Below are positions 20,069 to 28,675 of a stretch of 64,000 bases of DNA, piece after piece. The notes under the pieces are model-generated. The model was not told the origin of the DNA. It made no database searches and saw only the letters and a list, made by a program, of their open reading frames with translations. Numbering within the stretch: the stretch's first letter is position 1; every line of letters starts with the position of its first letter. A program made the position numbers and the translations under genes. Source of the DNA: Acidovorax sp. GBBC 1281 (GTDB lineage: Bacteria > Pseudomonadota > Gammaproteobacteria > Burkholderiales > Burkholderiaceae_C); the NCBI RefSeq assembly GCF_028473645.1, contig NZ_CP097269.1:2746001-2810000 (forward strand), in the 5' to 3' direction.

Positions 20069-21227
20069 GTGTCCTGTCCCGTTAATTCGCAGGCACGATA
20101 GCTGCATGGTTTCGGGCCATCCTTGAGGTGCCGCCATGCCCAATGCAACGACCCGAACAGAAATTGCGCTTAGTGAAGTGGAGCGCGCGGAACTGACGTC
20201 CATGGCGCGATCACGTTCGCTGCCAGCGGCGTTGTCGCTCAGGGCGCGCATCGTGCTGACTTGCGAAGGCACAGATAAAGCCAGCACCGCGGTTGCGCAG
20301 GCTCTGGGGATCAGTCGTAGCACTGTCACCAAGTGGCGCGGGCGCTATGCGCGCCATCGCATTGCAGGGCTTTACGACGAGTTGCGCCCGGGTCGCCCCC
20401 GCACGGTAGATGACGAGCGTGTTGCTGAGTTGATTACCAAGACGTTGCACACCAAGCCTGCTGATGGGGGTACCCACTGGAGCACCCGCACGCTGGCCGC
20501 CGATACGGGCATCAGCAAGAGCACGGTGGCGCGCTATCTGCAGACCTTCAACCTCAAGCCGCACCGGGCCGACAGCTTCAAGCTGTCGACCGATCCGCTG
20601 TTCATCGAGAAGCTGCGCGACGTTGTGGGGCTGTACCTGAACCCACCTGACAACGCGCTGGTGCTGTGCGTGGACGAGAAGAGCCAATGCCAAGCTTTGG
20701 AGCGTACGCAGCCGATGCTGCCAATGGGGTTTGGCTATGTCGAAGGTGTCACGCACGACTACGTGCGCCACGGCACCACCACCTTGTTCGCGGCCCTGAA
20801 CGTGATGAATGGCCAAGTGATCGCGCAGTGCCGGCCCCGGCATCGTCATCAAGAGTTCCTTGCCTTCCTGCGCGCCATCGACAAGGCAGTGCCCGACGAA
20901 CTGGATGTGCACTGCATAGCTGATAACTACGCCAGCCACAAGCATCCAAAGGTGCGCGCTTGGTTGGCCGAGCGGCCTCGCTGGCACATGCACTTCGTTC
21001 CGACCTATTCAAGCTGGCTCAATCAGGTCGAGCGCTTCTTCTCGATCATCACCACGCGGGCAATCCGCCGTGGCTCGTTCACCAGCGTGAAGGATCTGAT
21101 CAACAAGATCGACACATTCATCGCGAATTACAACCAGTCCTGCCAGCCGTTTACTTGGACAGCTACAGCAGACTCCATCCTCGAAAAACTCGCCAGACTA
21201 TGCGGGCGAATTAACGGGACAGGACAC
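20069..21227 (+). mobile_element. IS630-family element, copy 1 (inside IS5 copy 1)
   Basis: 1159 bp with terminal inverted repeats GTGTCCTGTCCCGTTAATTC and its complement at the other end. It is flanked by TA on both sides (20067-20068 and 21228-21229), the standard IS630/Tc1-mariner target duplication, within the sequence CTAG. Copies 2 and 3 have the same length and encode the same protein, so spread is recent. Confidence 0.93.
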
Positions 21228-21230
21228 TAG
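20136..21230 (+). CDS. IS630-family transposase (copy 1)
   Basis: A 364-residue DDE transposase. The N-terminal helix-turn-helix region covers about residues 45-140, with QALGISRSTVTKWRGRYARH and a second HTH TGISKSTVARYLQTF. The catalytic triad is D180 (VLCVDEKSQ), D263 (IADNYASH) and E299 (SWLNQVERFFS). The final residues INGTGH are encoded by the right terminal repeat, and the stop TAG is made from the duplicated TA plus the G of the target CTAG. The element itself carries no stop codon in this frame. Confidence 0.95.
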   Translation: MPNATTRTEIALSEVERAELTSMARSRSLPAALSLRARIVLTCEGTDKASTAVAQALGISRSTVTKWRGRYARHRIAGLYDELRPGRPRTVDDERVAELITKTLHTKPADGGTHWSTRTLAADTGISKSTVARYLQTFNLKPHRADSFKLSTDPLFIEKLRDVVGLYLNPPDNALVLCVDEKSQCQALERTQPMLPMGFGYVEGVTHDYVRHGTTTLFAALNVMNGQVIAQCRPRHRHQEFLAFLRAIDKAVPDELDVHCIADNYASHKHPKVRAWLAERPRWHMHFVPTYSSWLNQVERFFSIITTRAIRRGSFTSVKDLINKIDTFIANYNQSCQPFTWTATADSILEKLARLCGRINGTGH

Positions 21231-22156
21231 ATGAGGGCATGCAGTGGTTTGGCACGCCGACCGGCAGGCGTGGACGCAGCCGAACCTTCTCGGACGCAGC
21301 AATCCAGTTCTGCCTGAGCATCAAGTGCCTGTTCGGCCAGCCCTTGCGACAGGCGCTGGGCATGGTGCAGAGCCTGCTGCGGCTGGCAAAGCTGGACTGG
21401 CCGGTACCTGACTTCAGCACTGTTTGCCGGCGCCAAAAGACCTTGCAGGTCGAACTGAGCTACCAGCGAACCAACTCGCCGCTGCAGTTGCTGGTGGACA
21501 GCACCGGCATCAAGTTCCTGGGCGAAGGAGAGTGGAAACGCAAGAAGCATGGTGCTGAATACCGGCGCGAATGGCGCAAGGTCCATCTGGGCATCGACGC
21601 GCAGACGCTGGAAATACGCGCCATCGAGGTGACCAGCAACGCCATTGGGGATGCGCCGATGTTGCCCGGGTTGCTGGCTCAGATTCCCACTGACGAATCC
21701 ATCGAAAGCGTCAGTGCCGATGGCGCCTACGACACGCGCGCCTGCCTGGACGCCATTGCCGAGCGGCACGCGATGGCGGTGATCCCGCCCCGCAAGAACG
21801 CCAGCCATTGGAAGAAGTCGAGTCCGGGCTCGGCGCATCGTAATGAGGCCATTCGGGCGTGCCAGCGCCTGGGTCGCGGCATTTGGAAGAAGTGGAGCGG
21901 CTACCACCGGCGCAGCCTTGTGGAGACGAAGATGCACTGCTTCAAGCGACTGGGCGAACGGGTGATCGCGCGCACGTTCGACCGCCAGGTTGTGGAGCTG
22001 CATGTCCGCGTGGCCTTGCTCAATCGGTTCAGTCAGATCGGCCGTCCTCACACCGTGTCGGTGACTGCTGTGGCATAGGTCCGTCTGGGGTTGGGGTCAT
22101 GCCGTCTGCAATTCGATTTGTGCAACAGCGCCCCGCCTTTCGGCGGTGTCCCGATT

Positions 22157-22423
22157 TCAGGTCTCGATCAGTGCCGGCGCAAGAATCTTGCGATGCAGGG
22201 GACTGACATGCCGCCACTGCATGCGCACGCCTTCCACCCAGGCATCCAGTAGTTCCGGGGTTACGTCCTGGTCGGCGCGCATCTGCGCGGCCACCTCGGC
22301 GATGGCTTGCTGATAGCCACGCCGGTAACTGCCCTCCAACTGCGTGTCGGCGGGACCAATGTCCGCCCCAGGACGCATCGCACCACCCAACAAGCCGGCC
22401 AAGTCCAGACGATTCAATCTCAT
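22157..22423 (-). CDS. Small conserved protein of an ICE module
   Basis: An 88-residue protein without a recognised domain (MRLNRLDLAGLLGGAMRPG...YRRGYQQAIAEVAAQMRAD...MQWRHVSPLHRKILAPALIE). It is soluble and rich in charged helices. The start at 22423 follows AAGGGAG at good spacing. It lies just downstream of the HTH gene on the same strand and facing away from the relaxase genes, so it probably belongs to the same conjugative-element remnant. I do not recognise its function. Confidence 0.6.
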   Translation of the reverse strand: MRLNRLDLAGLLGGAMRPGADIGPADTQLEGSYRRGYQQAIAEVAAQMRADQDVTPELLDAWVEGVRMQWRHVSPLHRKILAPALIET

Positions 22424-22460
22424 AGAAAACTCCCTTTTGTAGTTTGTAGAACCCGGTCGA

Positions 22461-22880
22461 TCACGAGGTTCTGCCGACCTCGTTCGCACGGGCGATGGCG
22501 AGTATCACATCCCGTGCAATGCGTCGCGGAGCAGCTGGCAGATTGAGAAATGCCTCGACCGCGATGCGATCGTCAGTTGCCATGGGGCGTGGCGGTTTGG
22601 ATGGTTGGATCGAAGGGCTTTTGGCCCCATGCATGAGTTCGTGCACCGGCACCCCCAACCAATCGGACAGCACCTGCAGCTTGGGATAGCTGGGAATGGT
22701 CTCTCCCATCAGCCAGCGGCGCACGCCATGCAGCGTGATCGGCTTGTCGGCCGGGTGTCGGCTGTTGAACTCGCGCTGCAGCACAGCGGGCTTGGGCGCA
22801 TAGCCAGCGTTTTCCATCGCCTGTCGCAGTGTTTGAGCGAACTGCTGCTTTATGTCAGGCGACTGTTTCATGGTCGGCAT
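22461..22880 (-). CDS. Helix-turn-helix regulator of the ICE remnant
   Basis: A 139-residue protein with an N-terminal XRE-like HTH. KQQFAQTLRQAMENAGYAPK and ITLHGVRRWLMGETIPSYPK are followed by LQVLSDWLGVPVHELMHG, a pattern of small phage or ICE repressors. The C-terminal third is a separate helical segment (DDRIAVEAFLNLPAAPRRIA). An AAAGGGA ribosome site supports the start at 22880. It is divergent from the two-gene relaxase unit across 128 bases and may control it. No operator was identified. Confidence 0.7.
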   Translation of the reverse strand: MPTMKQSPDIKQQFAQTLRQAMENAGYAPKPAVLQREFNSRHPADKPITLHGVRRWLMGETIPSYPKLQVLSDWLGVPVHELMHGAKSPSIQPSKPPRPMATDDRIAVEAFLNLPAAPRRIARDVILAIARANEVGRTS

Positions 22881-23008
22881 TGATTCCCTTTCTTGGTTTT
22901 AATCGCATAGCAGAACGGAGCTGGGTCGGCAAGCGTAAACCCTCCGCCATGTCGCGCAGGGTTCTCGCTGGCCTGCCTGGCCCGCCGTCAATACAGTGCT
23001 GCGCCATC

Positions 23009-23596
23009 ATGGAAGAAGCACTGGACCCTGAATTCTCGCCGCCCACTCCTGCGCGGCAACCGCGACTGAGGGCGCAGCACAGCAACCCCGCCCCCAACGC
23101 GGGATGGCCGCACTCCGGCCGCGATGCGCTCGATCACGCCCACGCGGTCTACTCGATCGTGCAGCATCTGTCCTCGCTGGGCCTGGCCGGCTGGACTTCC
23201 AGGCTGCTGCAATGGCTGGGCCGCTACGACGGGCTGGAGCGCCACCTGGAGGACTGGCAAGCACCCAACATCTGCGTTCGCGACGTGTTGCTCCGGCATG
23301 TCTGCCGCATCCCCGGTGAAGCTGCCGCAAGTTTGGATGTTCGGGTGGCCCACGCCCGCCGGCTTGCCATCGTGCAGGATCTGCTGACCCTGGACCTGGT
23401 GCGCGTGCGCGCCTGGTGGGGCAACGAGCATCGGCCCGAGGCATCCGCGTGCTTGTGGAGTCCGCTGGAGCAGTGCTGGCTGGACTTCATCGAGATGCCG
23501 CATGGAGACGAGGACTGGCTGTGCGTCGATGACAGCCGCCCGGCATCCAGGCCATGGCTGGAGCAACTGTCCCGCTACCTGCTGGCACCCGCATGA
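23009..23596 (+). CDS. Hypothetical protein coupled to the MOBH relaxase
   Basis: A 195-residue protein of unknown function (MEEALDPEFSPPTPARQPRL...GRDALDHAHAVYSIVQHLSS...). Its stop overlaps the relaxase start as ATGA (23593-23596), which ties it to conjugative processing or to the same ICE module. The N-terminus is uncertain: in-frame starts exist at 22829 and 22949, but 23009 is closest to the conserved-looking part. No membrane segment or known motif is visible. Confidence 0.6.
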   Translation: MEEALDPEFSPPTPARQPRLRAQHSNPAPNAGWPHSGRDALDHAHAVYSIVQHLSSLGLAGWTSRLLQWLGRYDGLERHLEDWQAPNICVRDVLLRHVCRIPGEAAASLDVRVAHARRLAIVQDLLTLDLVRVRAWWGNEHRPEASACLWSPLEQCWLDFIEMPHGDEDWLCVDDSRPASRPWLEQLSRYLLAPA

Positions 23597-26196
23597 AGCG
23601 ATCGCTCGAATGGCTTCGCAGCCGCTGGGGCGATGCAGGCCGAATGCTGGGCGTGCCCGCTCGTGCACCCCTTCCCGCTGCGGCGCTTGCCGTGGCCGCG
23701 CCTACCGCGCCACGGCGCATCGCCGTTGAGGGCTCCGAGCAAGGGTGGCTGCGCCTGTTGCCCGCCGATGAGCTGCTGGTGTGCGTGAACGCGGACAAGG
23801 CCATGCAGGACATGTGGCGCCAGTCGCGCCTGGCGCAAAGCGTGTGGCAGCGCGATCTGCTGCCCGCGATCCACCGCTACGCAGAGATGGTGCAGCTGAT
23901 GCCGGCGTCCGAGGCCCATCACCACGCGCATGTGGGCGGGCTGCTGGCCCACACCCTGGAAATGCTCCTGGCTGCCATGACCTGGCGCAACGGGCACTTC
24001 CTGCCCGAGGGCGCGCCCATCGAGCAGATCGACGCGGAGCGCGACGAGTGGACCTACGTGGTGTTCTTCTCCGCGCTGCTGCACGACATTGCCAAGCCGA
24101 TGACGGATCTGCGCGTCACGTGGCGCACGCCTGGGGCGACGGAGCGCACCCGGTGGAATCCGATCGGGGGACCGATGACGCGGATCGAGCCGGGCAGGGC
24201 GGCAGAGTACCTCGTGGAGTTCGCCCCCAAATCCGCGAGGGACTATGGCGCGCATTCGCGCCTGGCGGTCACGCTGCTGGGCCTGATCGCGCCGGCCACG
24301 GCGGTGACGTTTCTTGCTCGCCGGCCGCAGACGCTGGAGGCGCTGACCCGCTTCCTCTCGGGCACGAAGGATGGGCTGGTAGCGAGCATCGTTGGCCGCG
24401 CCGATCAGGCATCGACCCAGCGGGCTTTGCTGCACGGCAGCCGGGCGCGGTTCACCACCAGCAATGCGATCCCGCTCATCGACCTGCTGATGAATGCGGT
24501 GAAGGCCATGCTGCGCGCGGGCACCGCGCTGCCGCTGAACCGTTCCGGCGCGGCGGGCTGGGTGCATGACGGCTCGATGTGGTTCGTGGCCAAGCGCCTT
24601 GCCGATGGCGTGCGCACCTGGATCAAGGACCATGCCCCCGAGGAAGCCGTACCGGGCGAGGCCAAGAACGACCGGCTGTTCGACACCTGGCAGGAGTACG
24701 GCTGCATCGAGGTGAATCCGCACAGCGGCCAGGCGATCTGGTACGTGACGGTGAAGGGTCAGGCCCAGGATGAAGCAGGCAATGCAGTAGGCCCACAGGA
24801 AGCTGCCGCAACGCCGCAGGACATGGCTGCGGCAGGTTACAGCCACTCGCTGACCATGCTGAGGTTTCCACTGGCCAAGCTCTATGACGATCCGAGCCAG
24901 TACCCCCAGCCGATGGCCGGCCGCATCGTGGTGCGGGACAAGCGCAAGGATGAAGCAGCAGGAGAGGACGACCAGGAGGATGGGGCAGGGCAGGTGTCGG
25001 TGCAGCAGGGCACCGAAAGCGCTGATGCAGCGCGTGCATCGAGGCAACCCGACAAGGATGCGGCAGCTCTCGCGCCAGCGCCCCAACCTGCGGCATCCCA
25101 CACGCCGGAAGCTGGATCAAAGCCCAACAAGCCCAAGGCTGCGGCAACTTCTCAAAAGCCCAACGAGAACCAGCTCAAGGCCCCGGCGTTCAACCGGCCA
25201 AAGCCCAAGCCTGCATCGAACGGCAATGCGCAGGAGATTGCGGCAGATCCTGCAGCGGCCACACAGGCAACTGCGCCAGCACCAGCTGCTGCCGTAGCAA
25301 CCAAACCGCCTGCACAGGCGAATGCAACCCAACGCCCAGAGCCCACGTTCCCGCCCTTGAACGATGTGATCCGCATCGGGGGCAAGGACGATGGCTTCGA
25401 CGTCGATGATGGATGGCTGGACGAGGACGACGACGTGCGCACCGCCGCGCCCGCGCCGGTGCGGCCCGGCGTGCCGGCAGCACCATCCAGGCCACCGCCG
25501 GCGGCGCCCAAGAATGCGCCAACGCCGAACGGCAAGCAAGCACCTGCAGCGCCTGCACCGGAACAGCCCGCGCCCAAATCCAAGGATGCATCAACGTCGA
25601 AGGTGCCCGCAGCGGCACCGACGCTGGCGTCCCCGCGTGACACGGCGCCATCGACGGCCACGCCCCCGCAGCGGCCCGAGGCCAGCTTCGTGCGTCCGCT
25701 GTTCGGCTCGGCCCCTGAGACTTCGGCGCGCACTCAGCCCATGCCCGTGGTCTTGGCGCCGCACCTGCCCGAGCTGCCCCACGAAGCGGCCGCCCGCAAG
25801 GTCGAGCCCAGCGAGGTCGCCATCGCCTTCATGCGCTGGCTTCAAAACGGCTTGGCCAGCCGGGAGATCAAGCACAACGAAACCGGCGCCGCCGTGCATT
25901 TCGTGGAGGAAGGCATGGCGCTCGTGTCGCCGTTGATCTTCAAGCTCTATGCCCGTGAAACCGGGCCCGCCGATCAAGCGGATGCCATGGGCCTGCAGGT
26001 GCAACGGGAGCTCATCAAGGCCGGCTGGCACCGCATGACGTCGGGCCAGGGCAAGGGCCGCGTGAACATCCTGCGCTACCAGGTCGTGGGCCGCGGCGGC
26101 GCCAGCGTCGGGCGGCTCGCTGCCGTCGTGCTGTCCGAACCGGACCGCTGGGTCGTGCCGGTGCCGCCACCGAACCCGGTACTCAAGTTGGAGTGA
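23593..26196 (+). CDS. MOBH-family relaxase, TraI_2 type (ICE)
   Basis: An 867-residue relaxase of the kind found in integrative conjugative elements of Proteobacteria. It nicks oriT to start DNA transfer. The N-terminal TraI_2 domain (about 20-420) has the metal-binding HHHAHVGGLLAHTLEM (residues 109-124) and an HD pair at 164-165 (ALLHDIAKP), as in MOBH enzymes. Residues about 470-740 are a low-complexity Ala/Pro/Lys linker. A C-terminal TraI_2_C-like domain follows (HEAAARKVEPSEVAIAFMRW; HFVEEGMALVSPLIFKLY). No integrase, coupling protein or type IV secretion gene is present, so this is an orphan. Confidence 0.85.
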   Translation: MKRSLEWLRSRWGDAGRMLGVPARAPLPAAALAVAAPTAPRRIAVEGSEQGWLRLLPADELLVCVNADKAMQDMWRQSRLAQSVWQRDLLPAIHRYAEMVQLMPASEAHHHAHVGGLLAHTLEMLLAAMTWRNGHFLPEGAPIEQIDAERDEWTYVVFFSALLHDIAKPMTDLRVTWRTPGATERTRWNPIGGPMTRIEPGRAAEYLVEFAPKSARDYGAHSRLAVTLLGLIAPATAVTFLARRPQTLEALTRFLSGTKDGLVASIVGRADQASTQRALLHGSRARFTTSNAIPLIDLLMNAVKAMLRAGTALPLNRSGAAGWVHDGSMWFVAKRLADGVRTWIKDHAPEEAVPGEAKNDRLFDTWQEYGCIEVNPHSGQAIWYVTVKGQAQDEAGNAVGPQEAAATPQDMAAAGYSHSLTMLRFPLAKLYDDPSQYPQPMAGRIVVRDKRKDEAAGEDDQEDGAGQVSVQQGTESADAARASRQPDKDAAALAPAPQPAASHTPEAGSKPNKPKAAATSQKPNENQLKAPAFNRPKPKPASNGNAQEIAADPAAATQATAPAPAAAVATKPPAQANATQRPEPTFPPLNDVIRIGGKDDGFDVDDGWLDEDDDVRTAAPAPVRPGVPAAPSRPPPAAPKNAPTPNGKQAPAAPAPEQPAPKSKDASTSKVPAAAPTLASPRDTAPSTATPPQRPEASFVRPLFGSAPETSARTQPMPVVLAPHLPELPHEAAARKVEPSEVAIAFMRWLQNGLASREIKHNETGAAVHFVEEGMALVSPLIFKLYARETGPADQADAMGLQVQRELIKAGWHRMTSGQGKGRVNILRYQVVGRGGASVGRLAAVVLSEPDRWVVPVPPPNPVLKLE

Positions 26197-26529
26197 TCAA
26201 CCATCACACACCGAGTAAGTTTGAAGTCAGAAAAGAATCGTCTTGACACAAAGCCAGCGGTTCGACGATTGACACGGCTAGCTGGATGCACCTACAGTCC
26301 ACACCGTGCGATTCAGCGCGGAGGTAGTCGCAAATGCTTTTATCTTCATCGATCTGTCGGGATATTGATCCCATTTTTTAATATCTCCTGACTAGATACG
26401 ATGTATATTATGTAAAACTACCAAAACACCGATGCTTGCGTGATCTGCTTTGAGTCGTTCAGTATCTTAAATTTGTTCCTAGTTTTATCGCAAAGTTGTT
26501 CACCAACTTTGCCCTTTGCGGAACGCCAC
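26197..26529. other. AT-rich stretch between relaxase gene and IS5 copy 2
   Basis: 333 bases without a gene. The segment from about 26330 to 26480 is strikingly AT-rich (for example TATATTATGTAAAACTACC) against a GC-rich background. This suggests foreign DNA or a former ICE regulatory or origin region. Short direct words occur, but I could not establish an oriT or attachment site. Confidence 0.4.
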
Positions 26530-27580
26530 GGCTTTGTTGCACAAATCGCGATGCTGATGCCCGTAGACTGACTGCGTGACAGAGACGAAGAACAGGCAGC
26601 GGAGCAAGTACCGCACGACGAACTGGAAGGCGTACAACGCGGCGCTGAAAGCGCGAGGCTCGTTGACGATGTGGCTAGATGAGGGCATGCAGTGGTTTGG
26701 CACGCCGACCGGCAGGCGTGGACGCAGCCGAACCTTCTCGGACGCAGCAATCCAGTTCTGCCTGAGCATCAAGTGCCTGTTCGGCCAGCCCTTGCGACAG
26801 GCGCTGGGCATGGTGCAGAGCCTGCTGCGGCTGGCAAAGCTGGACTGGCCGGTACCTGACTTCAGCACTGTTTGCCGGCGCCAAAAGACCTTGCAGGTCG
26901 AACTGAGCTACCAGCGAACCAACTCGCCGCTGCAGTTGCTGGTGGACAGCACCGGCATCAAGTTCCTGGGCGAAGGAGAGTGAAAACGCAAGAAGCATGG
27001 TGCTGAATACCGGCGCGAATGGCGCAAGGTCCATCTGGGCATCGACGCGCAGACGCTGGAAATACGCGCCATCGAGGTGACCAGCAACGCCATTGGGGAT
27101 GCGCCGATGTTGCCCGGGTTGCTGGCTCAGATTCCCACTGACGAATCCATCGAAAGCGTCAGTGCCGATGGCGCCTACGACACGCGCGCCTGCCTGGACG
27201 CCATTGCCGAGCGGCACGCGATGGCGGTGATCCCGCCCCGCAAGAACGCCAGCCATTGGAAGAAGTCGAGTCCGGGCTCGGCGCATCGTAATGAGGCCAT
27301 TCGGGCGTGCCAGCGCCTGGGTCGCGGCATTTGGAAGAAGTGGAGCGGCTACCACCGGCGCAGCCTTGTGGAGACGAAGATGCACTGCTTCAAGCGACTG
27401 GGCGAACGGGTGATCGCGCGCACGTTCGACCGCCAGGTTGTGGAGCTGCATGTCCGCGTGGCCTTGCTCAATCGGTTCAGTCAGATCGGCCGTCCTCACA
27501 CCGTGTCGGTGACTGCTGTGGCATAGGTCCGTCTGGGGTTGGGGTCATGCCGTCTGCAATTCGATTTGTGCAACAGCGCC
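26530..27580 (+). mobile_element. IS5-family element (IS903-type ends), copy 2, with 9-bp target duplication
   Basis: A 1051-bp element with the terminal repeats described for copy 1. Both sides carry the direct repeat GAACGCCAC (26521-26529 and 27581-27589), a 9-bp target duplication as in the IS903 group. This is the only copy in the window with intact boundaries. Its transposase gene has a nonsense mutation. Confidence 0.95.
26576..27526 (+). pseudogene. IS5-family transposase with premature TGA (copy 2)
   Basis: The reading frame opens at GTG 26576, and full length would be 316 residues. At 26981-26983 the codon is TGA where copies 1 and 3 read TGG (GEGEW), so translation stops after 135 residues, shortly after the first catalytic Asp (VDSTGIKF). 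The frame beyond the stop is otherwise the same as in the other copies, so the mutation is recent. Because copies 1 and 3 are split by IS630, no intact transposase of this element exists in the window. Confidence 0.92.
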
Positions 27581-27839
27581 GAACGCCACTACACCTTAGT
27601 TTTTCCGCCACTGATCTTTAGTTTTTGCTGGGCGCAGCCACGCTGGCCAGCGCGCGACGCGCGGCTCGCAGGTACACACAGGACTTGCGGCGAAAGCTTT
27701 GAGCTGAATCACCGGGCAGCCGTCCGGCCTGTTTACTCAGGTCGCGTCGAGGCCATCCCAGGCACTTGTATTGAGCGCACCCGCGCTGAGCCGTAAGCGC
27801 CGTCTCAGCCCCCCTCTTGACGCGGGATCGACGGAAGAA

Positions 27840-28085
27840 CTACAGCAGGTCGCTCTCGCCGTCGTTGACCTCGTCAACGAACGTGTCGTTTGACCAAGCC
27901 AGGCCGATGGCCTTGTTCAAGCGTTTGAGCAGGACGTTGAGGCTCTCACCGTCGCGACGCACGAGCATGGCCAGGCAGTTGCTGCCATCGGCGGCCGTGG
28001 CGACGCACTCGTGCGGTGGCAGCGCACCGATCGTGATGTCGCCGCCGTCCTCGATCAGGGCCTTGATGTAGTTCGTCCGAGACAT
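27840..28085 (-). CDS. Small hypothetical protein, IS66 cargo
   Basis: An 81-residue protein (MSRTNYIKALIEDGGDITIG...LKRLNKAIGLAWSNDTFVDE). No known domain is recognised. Its stop lies 45 bases from the IS66 terminal signature, and its start is 6 bases after the pRiA4b ORF-3-like stop, so it forms an operon with that gene and lies inside the element. It may be a partner of the ORF-3-like protein; the function is unknown. Confidence 0.65.
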   Translation of the reverse strand: MSRTNYIKALIEDGGDITIGALPPHECVATAADGSNCLAMLVRRDGESLNVLLKRLNKAIGLAWSNDTFVDEVNDGESDLL

Positions 28086-28091
28086 CGTCGC

Positions 28092-28673
28092 TCAGACCTT
28101 GATCGCGGCGAGCCGGTCGTTGATCTCGATGCTGTCGAAGGCCAACGGGTCCCAGGTATCGGCACCGATCCATTCGACCAGGTTGTCGTGCTCGGGATCG
28201 TCAGGGTTCGCCATGGCCCGCACGAACTCCGCATAGCCCGGTGCGCCTCCGCAATCCTCCGGCGGCGTTGCACAGGCACCGCCGGCACAGAACGGGAGCA
28301 CGAACTGCGGCATCGGTGCGATCTTCTTCTCGACCTTGATGCGGTGGTCCCAGTAGTCCCCGAAGTCGTAGACGTAGCTCAGCGTCGACCGGTTCAGGGC
28401 AGTGGTCAGTCGCGTGCTTTCGCTGGTGATCGAGCCAGGCTCGTCGTGCATCGGGTCTGGCGTGCCATAGCGCTCGCCGTCGCCAGCGATGAACTCGTGC
28501 AGATGCGAGTGGCCCCAGCCGAAGGCAGCCTGGACCACAAGATGCAGCTTGGCCAGGGTGATCGTCTCTGGCACCAGGACGCGGCGCCAGACCTTGGGCT
28601 TGGTGCCGCGCAATTCAATGTGCAGTTGCAGGATCGCCGCTGGTGCCTTGATCCGTTGGACCTTGCTCGCCAT
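28092..28673 (-). CDS. Plasmid pRiA4b ORF-3 family protein
   Basis: A 193-residue member of the PRiA4_ORF3 family, with the typical opening ILQLHIELRGTKPKVWRRVL and core YVYDFGDYWDHRIKVEKK, then CAGGACATPPEDCGGAPGYA and DPLAFDSIEINDRL. The family is often seen on plasmids and near transposons; its biochemical role is not known. The start at 28673 lies 3 bases past the tnpC stop, so it would be co-transcribed with the IS66 transposase gene. This is consistent with passenger status. Confidence 0.85.
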   Translation of the reverse strand: MASKVQRIKAPAAILQLHIELRGTKPKVWRRVLVPETITLAKLHLVVQAAFGWGHSHLHEFIAGDGERYGTPDPMHDEPGSITSESTRLTTALNRSTLSYVYDFGDYWDHRIKVEKKIAPMPQFVLPFCAGGACATPPEDCGGAPGYAEFVRAMANPDDPEHDNLVEWIGADTWDPLAFDSIEINDRLAAIKV

Positions 28674-28675
28674 GC

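Larger units (their letters stand above)
19967..22078 (+). pseudogene. IS5-family transposase, interrupted by IS630 (copy 1)
   Basis: The reading frame starts at GTG 19967 and runs to 20068 (VTETKNRQRSKYRTTNWKAY...TMWL). It resumes after the IS630 element at 21230 and ends at 22078. The joined protein would be 316 residues, a DDE transposase with D in LLVDSTGIKF, D in SADGAYDTRA and E in [14 protein letters not shown]. The 3' part alone contains an ATG-initiated frame of 279 residues from 21239, which lacks the N-terminal DNA-binding part. It is not expected to be functional as it stands. Confidence 0.88.
19921..22132 (+). mobile_element. IS5-family element (IS903-type ends), copy 1, split by IS630
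   Basis: Terminal repeats are GGCTTTGTTGCACAAATCG on the left and, inverted, GGCGCTGTTGCACAAATCG on the right. Without the 1159-bp IS630 insertion plus 2-bp TA it is 1051 bp, the same size as copy 2. The 9-bp flanks (GTGAAGGCA / CCGCCTTTC) do not match, so this copy is not flanked by its own target duplication and probably marks a rearrangement. Its transposase gene is interrupted. Confidence 0.88.
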
